A stretch of DNA of 64,000 bases from Conchocele bisecta. Taxonomy: Eukaryota > Mollusca > Bivalvia > Lucinida > Thyasiridae. Under the pieces are notes generated by a model. The model was given only the letters and a program-made list of their open reading frames with translations. It searched no databases and had not been told where the DNA came from. Below are positions 11,386 to 23,489 of the stretch, piece after piece (position 1 is the first letter of the stretch; the number at the start of each line of letters is the position of its first letter). The DNA is taken from positions 35,474,791-35,538,790 of the forward strand of contig CM055272.1 of assembly GCA_029237695.1 (NCBI GenBank), given 5' to 3'. The position numbers and the translations under genes are program-made.

Positions 11386-12690
11386 CCACAATTGGTAATA
11401 AGTATCGTTCTCTTAGTTATATATTAGAAGCTATACTGGCCACAAATGCCATCCATCCCAAATTTCGCCATATACCAGTAGCCAATTTCATCTAAATTGC
11501 AAAGTATTGTAAGGCCACCTACACTCTGGTTGCAGCGCAGATAGGTTACAGTAAATAACAAATAACAACAGTTCTAACACTGAACAAGTCATGTTTAATC
11601 ACTTTACTAGTTCATCAGGTACCAGTGTTATACGGAATGCACACTCTATGCTCTAGTTAGGCTTTACTAAACAATAGTATCAATACGTCAGGATTCCGAT
11701 TAAATTCACTCTAAGAAACGTTGTAGTAGAGTAGGATTAGTGCAACAATAGACGATGATTATTATATGGAGTAGCAGTGTGACGGGAAGCGATTCCTTGA
11801 CAGTTCGAACCAACAGTAAGTAAAAGTATGTTTACATTAGTGATGGCGTAGCAACGGTGTCGTAGCAGTAGACGAAAGGTACTTCGTATCAAACACGTAA
11901 TGTACTACGTTCACCGCAGTGGTAAGTATAATTGTAGATAGTATAATATATCGTATGTCCACAAGACGTAATTAGTTATGAAATAATTGAAGATGTCGAG
12001 TTTTGGTTCTGTCGAGTAATGGTTCTACATTAGGAGAGCGGTGGAATCGCTTGGCTTGAGTGCCAATCGCACTTGTATTTATAACATTCTGCGCAAGATG
12101 CGGCCGCGATCACCAATCAGATTGTCGGTCTCATTTGCGACTAACCGATCTGATTGGCTGAAATCTCCTGTGCGGCTGCGCGTCCGCCATCTTGGAAAAG
12201 TATAACACAAATGACATAAAACATGGAATGTAAACTAAACAAGGAAGTGACTCTATGTGGTCAGACTATAATGTGAATCCCAGTGAACGGTGGAATAAAT
12301 TCACACCAAGACAGGTATCGAACAGTGTGTAGATCATGGTAGTTGCAGGGAAAATAGGGTCAGTCGCATCTGTAACTTCGCGGTTCCCAAACTTGAGGGT
12401 CGACATGGAATTTCACTTGCATGCAATAATACAACGGTAAGTGGAAACGGAAATTTATCAGAATTGGATTACCCAATGAATTATCTCGGTATCGACATAT
12501 CGGACAACTTATAAAAAGGTAGCAATGGCTGTGGTGGACAGTCGCTCAAGTCACGTGATCTCAGAATGGGAGACGACAATTTCATTTCGAACTGCGGAAA
12601 CCCATGACACTGAGATCACCTGATCAGAGATAGAGCTCATCCCAGCCCGGTCACGGCAGTTTATCACCACTGGTAACTGGGCTTACAGTA
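11386..12690. other. No gene recognised; possible promoter-like patch
   Basis: At 11390-11500 there are degenerate phrases related to the 52-bp satellite (ctggccacaaatgcc). Around 12105-12190 a locally GC-richer stretch has two inverted CCAAT boxes (caccaatcagat and atctgattggct), then gtccgccatcttgga, whose complement matches the YY1-type core AAGATGGCGG. No reading frame follows that I can support. Confidence 0.3.
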
Positions 12691-12912
12691 TACTTATCTA
12701 GCAAAGTATACTTTGAGAGAGTAATCATTTATTGTTCCTGAAATGCGTTATGTCATATAGAACCTACGACTGCAGAATTATTATACTGAATTTATTACAT
12801 TATCACAGCCAACATGGCTGTGATAATGTAATAAATTCAGTATAATAAAAATAAATAAAATTATCCTTGAATTGAAAGTTTCTCCCTCAAAGTATACTTT
12901 GCTAGATAAGTG
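12691..12912. mobile_element. MITE family G, copy 1
   Basis: Ends tacttatctagcaaagtata and its inverse at 12890-12912. The centre is a long palindrome (cagtataataa...; attacattatcacagcc/ggctgtgataatgtaat). A second copy lies at 35851-36082. Non-coding. Confidence 0.85.
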
Positions 12913-12944
12913 ATGACATCGGATACAGGCGCTTGATTGGCCAT

Positions 12945-13146
12945 ATATGTGCTTGACTGGGGAAGTTGGGATTATGGGATTTGTGACCCATGTAGCTCCT
13001 GGCCAAATAGCACACTCATGTAGCATGATACAGAAATATGAAGGGTTTTTCATTGATGGAATTGCAAGCAGAGCAGATCCTGATCAGACTGATCTGAATC
13101 TACACTGGTCGCAAAACCAACACGCCCCATTTATCTAGTCACAATC
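12945..13146. mobile_element. TIR repeat family T, complete copy
   Basis: Left end ttgactggggaagttgggat...ttgtgaccc; right end ctacactggtcgcaaaacc...tttatctagtcacaa. The inner segment has gcagatcctgatcagactga. Used here as the reference copy because both ends are clear. Confidence 0.75.
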
Positions 13147-13159
13147 ATATATGACGAAA

Positions 13160-13643
13160 TAGTCGGTGTCAGAAAGTGAAAACATATGCATTTGCTGAAA
13201 CTTTTGCTATAGTCTTATATTTTGTGTTCGTTTTCATTCTGAGACACTGTAAAGCAAAACAAAAAATTGTTAACATGATAATTATCTATTTTAACAATGA
13301 AATTGATTGCATTCAATTGAAAATAACAAAAAATGTAATGCTGTGGCGGCCATTTTGAAATTTAAAATGGCACACATATCTGTTATTGAATCACTATTTC
13401 ATTTTTTAGATATATCACATCAATAATTTGTCTAAGTTATGGTCGAAAATGGGCTTATTATCTTGATAAAAATAGTACATGTGTTTTGAATGGCGGCCAT
13501 TATAAAATTCAAGATGGCCACCACACATGTGACCGAAACAAAATGGTACCAATTTGTTTTTGTACTATGTCACATACTCATAAAAACACATTTCCGAAGA
13601 CTATAGCAAACATTTCAGCAGGTTCACATTTTGACACCGACTA
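13160..13643. mobile_element. 484-bp TIR element
   Basis: Inverted ends tagtcggtgtcagaaagtga...tttgctatagtctta and their inverse (aagactatagcaaacattt...tgacaccgacta). The interior has two ggcggccatt phrases and no coding sequence. Confidence 0.7.
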
Positions 13644-13689
13644 AAAGCCCACTTGTTCATTCATTGATCCGGAGCTAACACTGTCGAGC

Positions 13690-14145
13690 AAAGTCATTAG
13701 TCCGATTTCACGGTGTGCGATATTTTACGAAACTGCGACATTTTTTGTAAATTTTCATAGCAATTTTGGAATTTCTATTCCGCATTTGCTCGGAACATTT
13801 TCACAAGTGTCGAAGTTGTTTATAGAAACTATTTTTCATGCGATATCGCACATATTCTAATGCGTAAAATGACATGGCTTTTCAAAGATAAGCCCAATGT
13901 TCCAGTTAGGACTGGGCCTAGCCACCAATGTGATAAACTGCCATATATGAGACACGTCATACGATGTTGTACCTACGGACATCTGCGATATTTCATGAAA
14001 TATATTTACAAAAAAATATGATAGTTTCCATATATGACTCCGTGTACACTTTTGACTTCATTTATGGAAAATGTGATACATTTTGTAAACGTATTTCATG
14101 AAATAACACAGTTGTCAGTAGGTACAAAATGACATGGCTTGTCTC
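13690..14145. repeat. Two copies of inverted-repeat family J
   Basis: About 13945-14145 is an inverted repeat: gagacacgtcatacgatgtt...cggacatctg..atttcatgaaat and, inverted, atttcatgaaat...caaaatgacatggcttgtctc. About 13690-13890 is a diverged relative. A third copy is at 24710-24955. Non-coding. Confidence 0.65.
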
Positions 14146-14160
14146 ATGTCATGAACTAGA

Positions 14161-17100
14161 CAGGCCACCATTGCCATATGTCCCATTTCTCCAGTAATAT
14201 ATCGGAACTAAACTGGATACAAATGTATTAAACCCAAGTTCTCAAATCATAGATCAGGAAATATAGACCAGGCACAAATTGCCAATAACCACATTTTCCA
14301 GTTCCAGACCAAGACTAATAGGCCACCAATGTCACAAGCCCCATTTCTCCAATCACAGTCAGGAGTTAGACTGTCCACCAATGTCACAAGCCCCATTCCT
14401 CCAGCCACACAATCGGGAGTGAGACTGGCCACCAATGCCACGAGGCCCATTTATCCAGTCACAATCAGGAGTGAGACTGGCCACCAATGTTACAAGTCCA
14501 TTCTTCCAGTTACAATCAGAAGTGAGACAGGCCACCAATGTCACAAGCCCCATTCCTCCAGTCATAAATCAGGAGTATGACAGGCCACTAATGTCACAAG
14601 TCCCATTCCTCCAGTCAGAAATCAGGAGTGAGACTGGCCATCTATGTCACAAGCCGCATTCCTCCAGTCACAATCAGGAGTGAGACTGGCCACAAATGTC
14701 ACAAGGACCATTTCTGCAGTCATACAGTAGGAGTGAGACTAGCCCCCAATGTCACAAGACCCATTCCTCCAGTTAAAACTCAGGAGTGAGACTGACCACA
14801 AATGTCACAAGCCCCATTCCTCCAGTCACAATCAGGAGTGAAACTGGCCACAAATGTCACAAGCCCCATTTCTCCAGTCATAAATCAGGAGTAAGACTGG
14901 CCACCAATGTCACAAGAACCATTCCACCAGTCATGAATTAGGAGTGAGACTGGCCACCTATGTCACAAGCCGCATTCCTCCAGTCATAAATCAGGAGTGA
15001 GACTGGCCACCAATGTCACAATCCCCATTACTCCAGTCATACATTAGGAGTGAGACTGGCCACAATGCCACAAGACATATACCTCCAGTCACAATCAGGA
15101 GTGAGACTGGCCCCCAATTTCACAAGCCCCATTCATGCAATCATAAATCATGAGTGAGACTGGCCCCCAATGTTACAAGCCCCATTCCTCTAGTCATACT
15201 CAAGATTGAGATTGGCCGCCCCATTCCTCCAGTCAGGAGTAAGACTGGCCACCAATGTAACAAGCCCATTCCTCCAGTCCCAAACAGGAGTAAGACGGGC
15301 CGCCAATATCACAAGCCCCATTTCTCCAATAACAATCAGGAGTTAGACTGGCCACCAATGCCACAAGCCCCATTCCTCCAGCCACACAATCGGGAGTGAG
15401 ACTGGCCACCAATGCCACAAGGCCCATTTATCCAGTCACAATCAGGAGTGAGACTGGCCACAAATGTCACAAGGCCCATTTCTCCAGTCATAAATTAGGA
15501 ATGAGGCTAGCCCACAATGTCACAAGACCCATTCCACCAGTCAAAATTCAGGAGTGAGACTGGCCACGAATGTCCCAAGCCCCATTCTTGCAGTCACAAT
15601 CGGGAGTGAGACTGGCCACCAATGTCACCAGCCCCATTCTCCCAGTCATAAATCAGGAGTAAGACTGGCCACCAATGTCACAAGCCCCATTTATCCAGTC
15701 ACAATCAGGAGTGAAACTCATCACCAAGGTCGCAAGCCCCATTCCTCCAGTCATAAATCAGGAGTGAGACTGGCCACCAATGTCCCAAGGCCCATTCTTG
15801 CAGTCACAATCAGGAGTGAGACTGGCCACCAATGTCACCAGCCCCATTCTTCCAGTCATAAATCAGGAGTGAGACTGGCCACCAATGTCACAAGATCAAT
15901 TCCTCCAGTCATACTCAAGATTGAGACTAGCCACCAATGTCACAAGGCCCATTTCACCAGTCATAAATCAGGAGTGACACTGGCCACAAATGTCACAAGC
16001 CCCATTTCTCCAGTCATAAATCAGGAGTGAGACTGGCCACCAATGTCACAAGACCCATTCCACCAGTCACACATTATGAGTGAGAATGGCCACCTATGTC
16101 ACAAGTCCCATTCCTTCAGTCATAAATCAGGAGTGAGACTGGCCACCAATGTCACAAGATCCATTCCTCCAGTCATACTCAAGATTGAGCCTGGCCACCA
16201 ATGTCACAAGACCTATTTCTCCAGTCACAATCGGGAGTGAGACTGGCCCCCAATATCACAAGCCCCGTTCCTCCAGTCATAAATCATGAGTGAGACTGGC
16301 CACCAATGTCACAAGCCCCATTTCTCCAGTCACAATCAGGAGTGAGACTCATCACCAAGGTCGCAAGCCACATTCCTCCAGTCATAAATCAGGAGTGAGA
16401 CTGGCCACCAATGTCCCAAGCCCCATTCTTGCAGTCACAATCGGGAGTGAGACTGGCCACCAATGTCACCAGCCCCATTCTTCCAGTCATAAATCAGGAG
16501 TGAGACTGGCCACCAATGTCACAAGATCAATTCCTCCAGTCATACTCAAGATTGAGACTAGCCACCAATGTCACAAGGCCCATTTCACCAGTCATAAATC
16601 AGGAGTGAGACTGGCCATAAATGTCACAAGCCCCATTTCTCCAGTCATAAATCAGGAGTGAGACTGGCCACCAATGTCACAAGACCCATTCCACCAGTCA
16701 CACATTATGAGTGAGAATGGCCACCTATGTCACAAGTCCCATTCCTTCAGTCATAAATCAGGAGTGAGACTGGCCACCAATGTCACAAGATCCATTCCTC
16801 CAGTCATACTCAAGATTGAGCCTGGCCACCAATGTCACAAGACCTATTTCTCCAGTCACAATCGGGAGTGAGACTGGCCCCCAATGTCACAAGCCCCGTT
16901 CCTCCAGTCATAAATCAGGAGTGAGACTGGCCACCAATGTCACAAGCCCCATTTCTCCAGTCACAATCAGGAGTGAGACTCATCACCAAGGTCGCAAGCC
17001 CCATTCCTCCAGTCATGAATCAGGAGTGAGACTGGCCACCAATGTCCCAAGCCCCATTCTTGCAGTCACAATCGGGAGTGAGACTGGCCACCAATGTCAC

Positions 17101-17830
17101 CAGCCCCATTCTTCCAGTCATAAATAGGAGTGAGATCAGGGATGGCCACCATGTCCAAGCCCCCTGCAGTCACATCGTAGAGCCACCAGTCACAGCATTC
17201 TCCAGTCATATCAGGAGATGGACAATGTCACAAGATCAATTCCTCCATAACTATTGAGACTAGCCACCAATGTCACAAGGCCCAGTTCACCAGTCATAAA
17301 TCAGGAGTGAGACTGGCCACAAATGTATCAAACCCCATTTCTCCAGTCACAATTAGGTGTGAGACTGGCCGCCAATGTTACAAGCCCCATTCATCCAGTC
17401 ACAATCAGGAGTGAGACTGAGGACCAATGTCACCAGTCCCATTCCTCCAGTCACAATCAGGAGTGAGGCTGGCCACCAATGTCACAAGCCCCATTTTTTC
17501 AGTCACAATCAGGAGTGAGACTCATCACCAAGGTCGCAAGCCCCATTCCTCCAGTCATAAATCAGGAGTGAGACTGGCCACCAATGTCAGAAGTCCCATT
17601 CCTCCCGTCACAATCATGAATGAGACTGGCCACCAATGTCGTCACAATCCCCATTCCTCCAGTCACAATCAGGAGTGAGACTGGCCGCCAATGTTACAAG
17701 CCCAATTCCTCCAGTCACAACCAAGAGTGAGACTGGCCACCAATGTTGCAAGCCCCATTCCTCCAGTCACAATTAGGAGTGAGACTGGCCACCAATGTCA
17801 CAAGCCCCATTCCTCTAGTCACAATTAATG
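14161..17830. repeat. ~52-bp satellite array, block A
   Basis: About 70 monomers of roughly 52-53 bp. Typical phrases are actggccaccaatgtcacaa, gccccattcctccagtcaca and atcaggagtgag. The left edge (14161-14330) is degenerate. From about 15550 to 17130 the array has a higher-order period of exactly 631 bp (about 12 monomers): the diagnostic ctcatcaccaaggtcgcaag occurs at 15717, 16348 and 16979. A scrambled patch lies at 17130-17260. The long open frames on both strands exist only because the monomers lack stops in some frames. Confidence 0.95.
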
Positions 17831-17832
17831 CA

Positions 17833-18146
17833 TAGGCTGTGGAACTTCCCGTAGGATTTTTATGTGCCCTATGTTTGACACTTGATTCGTGAACTAGACC
17901 ATGTACCATGTCAAAAAAACTTGGGTAGACATTTGGTACACCGGCAACGAATGAGAAATCCAAGATGGCCGCCGGCGGCCATTTTGAATTAGTATCTCAT
18001 TTAACTTTGCAACCAGTGGGTCTAGAAACATAAATAACACATCATTTCCGACTCATTTCAGGACGAGGAATCCATTAGTGTGGCTATATTCGCGATTGGA
18101 GATCTCCTTGACTTATTAATCCAAAATGGCCGCCAAATATTGTGCG
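17833..18146 (+). repeat. Left long terminal inverted repeat
   Basis: Inverse of 21264-21573 with scattered mismatches and small indels. Outermost shared bases are near GGCTG; the inner limit is at ggccgccaaat. It contains an inner small palindrome (ggccgccggcggcc). Confidence 0.85.
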
Positions 18147-18484
18147 GAAAATGCAAAATGCATGATTTGCTTAAATATTTGTGATAGTCATTCAAAATGA
18201 GTGTATATGCAATTGTATAATATGCATAGTATATTACCCTAGTTGGAAATATTTTGATGCGGTTGTCATGCTACATTGAAGGTTTCCATGACAACAGTTT
18301 ACCTATATATTATAGATTAGTTCGAATGTACATTTAGGTAATTTCATAAACATGGATTTGCAGATCGACGTTCTACATGTTTTGTTTAACCGTTACTGTT
18401 TCTTCGGGACACAACATTATCGGCATCCAATTATAGAAAGGAGCAGGTGATAAAATAGGATTTAACGTCCGTTCAACGGCTTAG

Positions 18485-20524
18485 GTGATACAGCTTTTCA
18501 GGAAGGAAAGTTTGTTGTGAAACGAACCGAGGGTCATTTCAAAGCAGTTGGTGCAGATATGGCACTGGAGCAAACCATCAACAAATCACAAAAAGGTAGC
18601 TCAGGCATAATTGGTAGTTCTAGAAAAAAGAAATTTGTTGCCAAATGGGAACTCATATACCATGAAATGTTGGCCATCAGCAACCTTCACAGAGAATTAA
18701 GCGGGGCAAGAACCAGCGCGTATGACCTGACCGTGAATCAGAACGGATACCATCATGGGCGAGAAGAATGTTCAGGCCATTCTGACATTCATTGAGAAAT
18801 ATGACAATCCATTCAAGGTGGACGCCATTCAACCCAAACTCCACAACATTGTCACACAAGAAGTAATGACAGACGATATTCGTATCAACTATTGCATGTG
18901 ACGACAATCGGAAATGCAGCATATGACACCCTGCGGAAAGGCCGTTTTGTGGAGAAGACAATGCGTTTCTGTGAAACAATCCATCGAACCAACCTGAAGA
19001 CCTTTCGAAGTATACATCATTCATCAAGAGAATGTAAATCATCAGTCAAGATATCACAACGGAAGGAACGAGGGCAGCAACAGAGATTTCTTGAGGTAGC
19101 CAGGGTACGTGGAAGTGCAATGTAAGATCTATTGCAGTATGACGTCACACCAGAATCAGATCTCTTTGATCAGGAAGGTTTAATGACAAAGGCAGTGAAA
19201 AGTTCCATTGTGCAAGAGCTGGAACATGAACTTACTGCAGATGGTCAGAAATTCCCAAACAGACATGACACATTTCACACAACGTTTGTCGTAGACATGA
19301 TGGGTAACATTAGAAAGATAAGGACAAAAGGAATCAAAGACTTTGGCGAATATAGCAACATAATATTGGACTATCTTACGAAATCAACGATTGGAGCTGA
19401 TAGAATTAACTTCATCTTCGATTCCTACATCGATAAATCAGTTAAAGACTCGGAAAGGAAACGTCGACAGACGACTTGTCCTATTGAACTGAATATCATC
19501 AACAAACAAACATCACTACCAGTTGAAATGGAACGATTTTGGTCTTCTGGTAGTAACAAACGAAACCTGCAGCTGTTGCTTCATCAGCAAATCATTGATG
19601 GACAAAATGACACACAGTCATCATTACAGGTTACTGAGGTATTTGTAAGCAATATGTCAGGAGAACAAACAGTTCCGTGTATCTGTGTTTCTGAGGGGAA
19701 ATCACAGGAAGTACCCGAATTACACAGAGAACTGGAAGAAGCAGATACCCGGATTGTACCTCATGCTATGCATGCAGTGACAAATGGAACCATGCTAATT
19801 GTAGTCATATCGTCAGACACCGATATGTTTATACAGATGATTTACTGTTGGAGCGAACTCAGTAAACACGACCTTCATGAACTCTGGGTTAAGACTGGCG
19901 TCGGTGATTCCACTCGTTATATCCCCATCCATACATTGGCAGATAGGGTTGGAGAGGATTTGTGTAGCGTACTGCCAGCTGTTCATACTATCACAGGTTG
20001 TGATTACACCAGTAAACTGGGTACTAAACATGCAGGCTTGAAGTGTAACCCAACTGCTTTTGAAGGACTTTCGTATACATCCTAACACTTCCAATATGGA
20101 CAATGTAATGGAATCAGCTGAGTTGAACGGGTGTAGTAAGTGTACCACAATTAATCAGTTACGGACATACATGTACCACCACAGCAAGGGACTATCACTA
20201 GACCAGCTACCTCCAACTAGTCATGCTATTAGGGGACACATTCTCAGGGCATTTTATGCAACATATCAGATGACATCTCTGCTTTGTATGGAATCAGAGG
20301 TATTGGATCCGACTCAGTACGGGTTTATAGATGTAGAGGAGTTGTTCATGCCCGATGTATGTAGAACACCGATTCCTGATACATGTGCACAAATGTGTAC
20401 ATGCACAAAGTGTGCAAATATCAGATGTACATGCAGAAGGAATGGTGTTCCTTGTTGCAAGTTTTGTAAATGTCAATGTATCCCAGATATAACGATGTGT
20501 AAAACTCCATCAGGATGTGTATAG
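18485..20524 (+). pseudogene. FEN1/XPG-like (PIN) nuclease with C-terminal CXC-like region, broken
   Basis: A plausible splice acceptor (ggcttag) ends at 18484. The frame opens with an N-terminal segment including EGKFVVKRTEGHF and GADMALEQTI. It shifts near 18730-18755, is disrupted again near 18890, has an in-frame TAA at 19123-19125, and shifts again near 20060. In the 317-residue block at 19132-20085 the layout matches FEN1/XPG nucleases: VVDMMGN (D55), IFDSYIDKSVK (D97) followed by a basic run, LEEADTRI (E202, E203, D205), VISSDTDMF (D229, D231) and TGCDYTSKLG (D291). The last block, 20060-20524, ends with about a dozen cysteines in CxC and CxxC spacings (CTCTKCANIRCTCRR; CCKFCKCQC), resembling a Tesmin/TSO1-type CXC DNA-binding domain. 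I recall multi-copy uncharacterised invertebrate proteins with this layout. A metal-dependent structure-specific nuclease is inferred, not shown. This copy cannot make a full protein. Confidence 0.75.
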
Positions 20525-21263
20525 ATTATATGATGAGCATACAAACGTTTAGGATCTTAGTGTTAAAATGACTGTCTCAAATAATCAATATGCATGTGTC
20601 TCATATAAACACAGTAACATTCACATTCACTTTTGTTATTCGAGACAGGTGCTTAAAGTATCAACATTTATTGACAGTTATAAGTGTTTCCTAATATAAT
20701 TAATGGATGTAAGGACAAGTATACAAAGCTTTAATACTCAAACGTACACATATTACAGGAAACTGAATACAAACAGCCAATTAATAGGTGATACAGCATG
20801 CCAAAACGTACTCCTTGGCATTTGGAATCAGTTTAAACTATACACAATTTGCCAAAATTAGTAAAGTGGACACTGTCCACATTGAATGCAATCAAATTGC
20901 CGGATGTATTAGACTGGTCCCAACTGACATGTTGTCCATTTTTGCATACAGCCTCATTTGGTACATAGTTATGGTGTCTTCATATACATGTAAATGATAC
21001 TAATAGTTCGACTTAGTTAGATAATAAATATTACTAACAATTTTGTAAGTTGCTATATTTTGTTGACCATTATATCATTTACATGGCAGTAATAATGATG
21101 TCAAAATTACAGATTTAAAATACTACAACCAGAAACTGACATTTGTAAATTACATTTGCCATTTTAAGCCTTATTAAGACAGTATAATAAACATAGGAGT
21201 GCATATAAACACATTTCGTTAAAATTCAGAAACATTTCAAGCAAATTATACATTTTTAACATA
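20525..21263. other. 3' part of the nuclease element; no second gene seen
   Basis: AT-rich sequence after the CXC block and before the right TIR. No frame looks coding. Confidence 0.5.
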
Positions 21264-21573
21264 ACATTTGGCGGCCATCTTGGATTTCTATATCAGGGAG
21301 ATCACCAATCGCAAGAATAGCCTTACTAATGGACTTCCCGGCCTGAAATTAGTCAGAAATGATGTGCTGCTTATGTTTCTAGACCATTTGGTTGCAAAGT
21401 TAAATGCGACAATAATTCAAAATGGCCGCTGGCGGCCATCTTGGATTTCTCATTCGTTGCCGGGCTACCAAATGTCTACCCAAGTTTTTTCGACATGGTA
21501 TACGTTCTAGTTCATGAATCCAGTGTCAATCATAGGGCACATAAAAATCCTACGAGAAGTTTGTCAGCCGATA
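21264..21573 (-). repeat. Right long terminal inverted repeat
   Basis: Inverse partner of 17833-18146; see that entry. It is followed at once by satellite sequence (aaatcagaagtgaggcag). Confidence 0.85.
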
Positions 21574-23440
21574 GACTAAATCAGAAGTGAGGCAGACCAC
21601 TAATGTCACAAGCCCCATTCCTCTAGTCACAATCAGGAGTGAGACTGGCCACTAATGTCACAAGCCCCATTCCTCCAGTCACAACCAGGAGTGAGACTGG
21701 CCACCAATGTCACAAGCCCCGTTTTCCAGTCACACTCAGAAGTGAGGCTGGTCACCAATGTCACAAGCCACATTCCTCCATTCACAATCAGGAGTGAGAC
21801 TCGCCACCAATGTCACAAGCCCCGTTCTTCCAGTCACACTCAGAACTGAGACTGGCCACCAATGTCACAAGCCCCATTCCTCCAGTTACAATCAGGAGTG
21901 AGGCAGACCACCAATGTCACAAGCCCTATTCCTCCAGTTACAATCAGGAGTCAGACTTCCCACCAATCACACAATACCCATTCATCCAGTCACAATCAGA
22001 AGAGACTGGCCACCAATTAACACAATACCAATTCCTCCAGTCACTATCAAGAGTGAGACTGGCCGTCAATGACACAAGCCCCATTACTCCAGTCACAATA
22101 AGGAGTGAGACTGGCCACCAATGTCACAAGCCCCATTCCTCCGGTCATAAATCAGGAGAGAGACTGGCCACCAATGTCACACATTCCTCGGGTCTTAAAT
22201 CAGGAGTGAGACTGACCAACAATGTCACAAGCCTCATTCCGCCAGTCACAATCAGCAGTGAGACTGGCCACAAATGGCACAAGTCCCATTTTCTCCAGTC
22301 ATAATCAGGATTGAGACTGGCCGTCAATGTCACAAGCCACAATCCTCCTGTCACAATCAGGAGTAAGACTGGCCCCCAATGTCAGAAGCCCCATTCCTCC
22401 AGTGACAATCAGGAGTGAGACTGGCCCCCAATGTCAGAAGCCCATTCCTCCAGTCACAATCAAGAGTGAGACTGGCCCCCAATGTAAGAAGCCCATTCCT
22501 CCAGTCACAATCAGGAGTGAGACTGGCCCCCAATGTAAGAAACCACATTCCTCCAGTCACAATCAGGAGCGAGACTGGCCACCAATTTCACAAGCCCCAT
22601 TCCTCCGGTCACAATCAGGAGTGAGACTGGCCCCCAATGTCAGAAGACCATTTCTTCAGTCACAATCAGGAGTGAGACTGGTTCCCAATGGCACAAGACC
22701 CATTCCTCTAGTCACAATCAGGAGTGCGACTGACCACCAATGTCACAGCCCCATTACTCCAGTCACAATCATGAGTGAGACTGACCACCAATGTCACAAG
22801 CCCCATTCCTCCGGTCACAATCAGGAGTGGGACTGGCCCCCAAAAATCATAAGCCCATTCCTCCATTCACAATCAGGAGTGAGACTGGCCCCCAATGGCA
22901 CAAGACCCATTCCTCCAGTCACAATCAGGAGTGCGATTGACCACCAATGTCGCAGCCCCATTCCCCCAGTCACAATCAGGAGTGAGACTGGCCACCAATG
23001 TCACAAGCCCCATTCCTCCGGTCACAATCAGGAGTGAGACTGGCTCCCAATGTCAGAAGCCAATTCCTCCAGTCACAATCAGGAGTGAGACTGGCCCCCA
23101 ATGGCACAAGACCCATTCCAACAGTCACAATCAGGAGTGCGACTTACCACCAATGGCACAGCCCAATTCCTCCAGTCACAATCAGGAGTGCGACTGACCA
23201 CCAATGTCACAGCCCCATTCCTCCAGTCACAATCGATAATGCGACTGGCCAGCAATGTCATAAGCCCCATTCCTCCAGTCACAATCAGGAGTGCGACTGG
23301 CCACCAATGTCATAAGCCCATTCCTCCAGTCACAATCAGGAGTGAGACTGGTCACCAATGTCACAATCTCCATTCCTCCTGTCACAATGAGGAATGAGAC
23401 TGGCCACCAATGTCACAATCCCAATTCATCCAATCCATAA
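21574..23440. repeat. ~52-bp satellite array, block B
   Basis: About 35 monomers of the same satellite as block A, interrupted from it by the nuclease element. Block B is richer in variants with ctggcccccaatg and agtcacaatcagg. It decays after 23400. Open frames here are artefacts. Confidence 0.95.
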
Positions 23441-23489
23441 AACACATAAATGTGATGAAAATAGGTACATAATTGAGATATGTCGTGTG

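Larger units (their letters stand above)
17833..21573 (+). mobile_element. TIR element with FEN1/XPG-like nuclease gene
   Basis: A ~3.74-kb segment interrupts the 52-bp satellite. Its flanks are inverted copies of each other for about 310 bp: left 17833-18146, right 21264-21573. Shared phrases in order from each end are cgtaggatttttatgtgccc, cttgggtagacatttggta, caacgaatgagaaatccaag, ggtctagaaacataa, acacatcatttc and gatctcc...atggccgccaaat. Satellite monomers resume on both sides. I could not define a target-site duplication. Between the TIRs lies one broken plus-strand gene (18485-20524) and about 740 bp of 3' sequence. TIRs plus insertion into a satellite imply DNA-transposon-like mobility; the superfamily is not one I can name. 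The TIRs differ at many positions, so the insertion is old. Confidence 0.75.

Noticed and set aside
14247..17963. Many 60-158-codon open frames on both strands in the satellite (SGVRLATNVTSPI-type repeats)
   Set aside because: They are translations of the 52-bp monomer in frames that happen to lack stops. The same DNA is open on both strands, and frames begin and end at monomer indels.
18485..20524. Reading the nuclease gene as an intact host DNA-repair gene
   Set aside because: It has an in-frame TAA and about three frameshifts, lies between TIRs within a satellite, and lacks the length and order of host FEN1, EXO1 or XPG.
18000..21300. Repeated AAGATGGCCGCC phrases as YY1 sites in the TIRs
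   Set aside because: The core reads ATGGCCGCC rather than ATGGCGGC, and it forms part of a simple palindrome, so a YY1 role is not supported.
14161..23440. CRISPR-like regular array
   Set aside because: Monomers are contiguous, with no unique spacers, and the window is eukaryotic.
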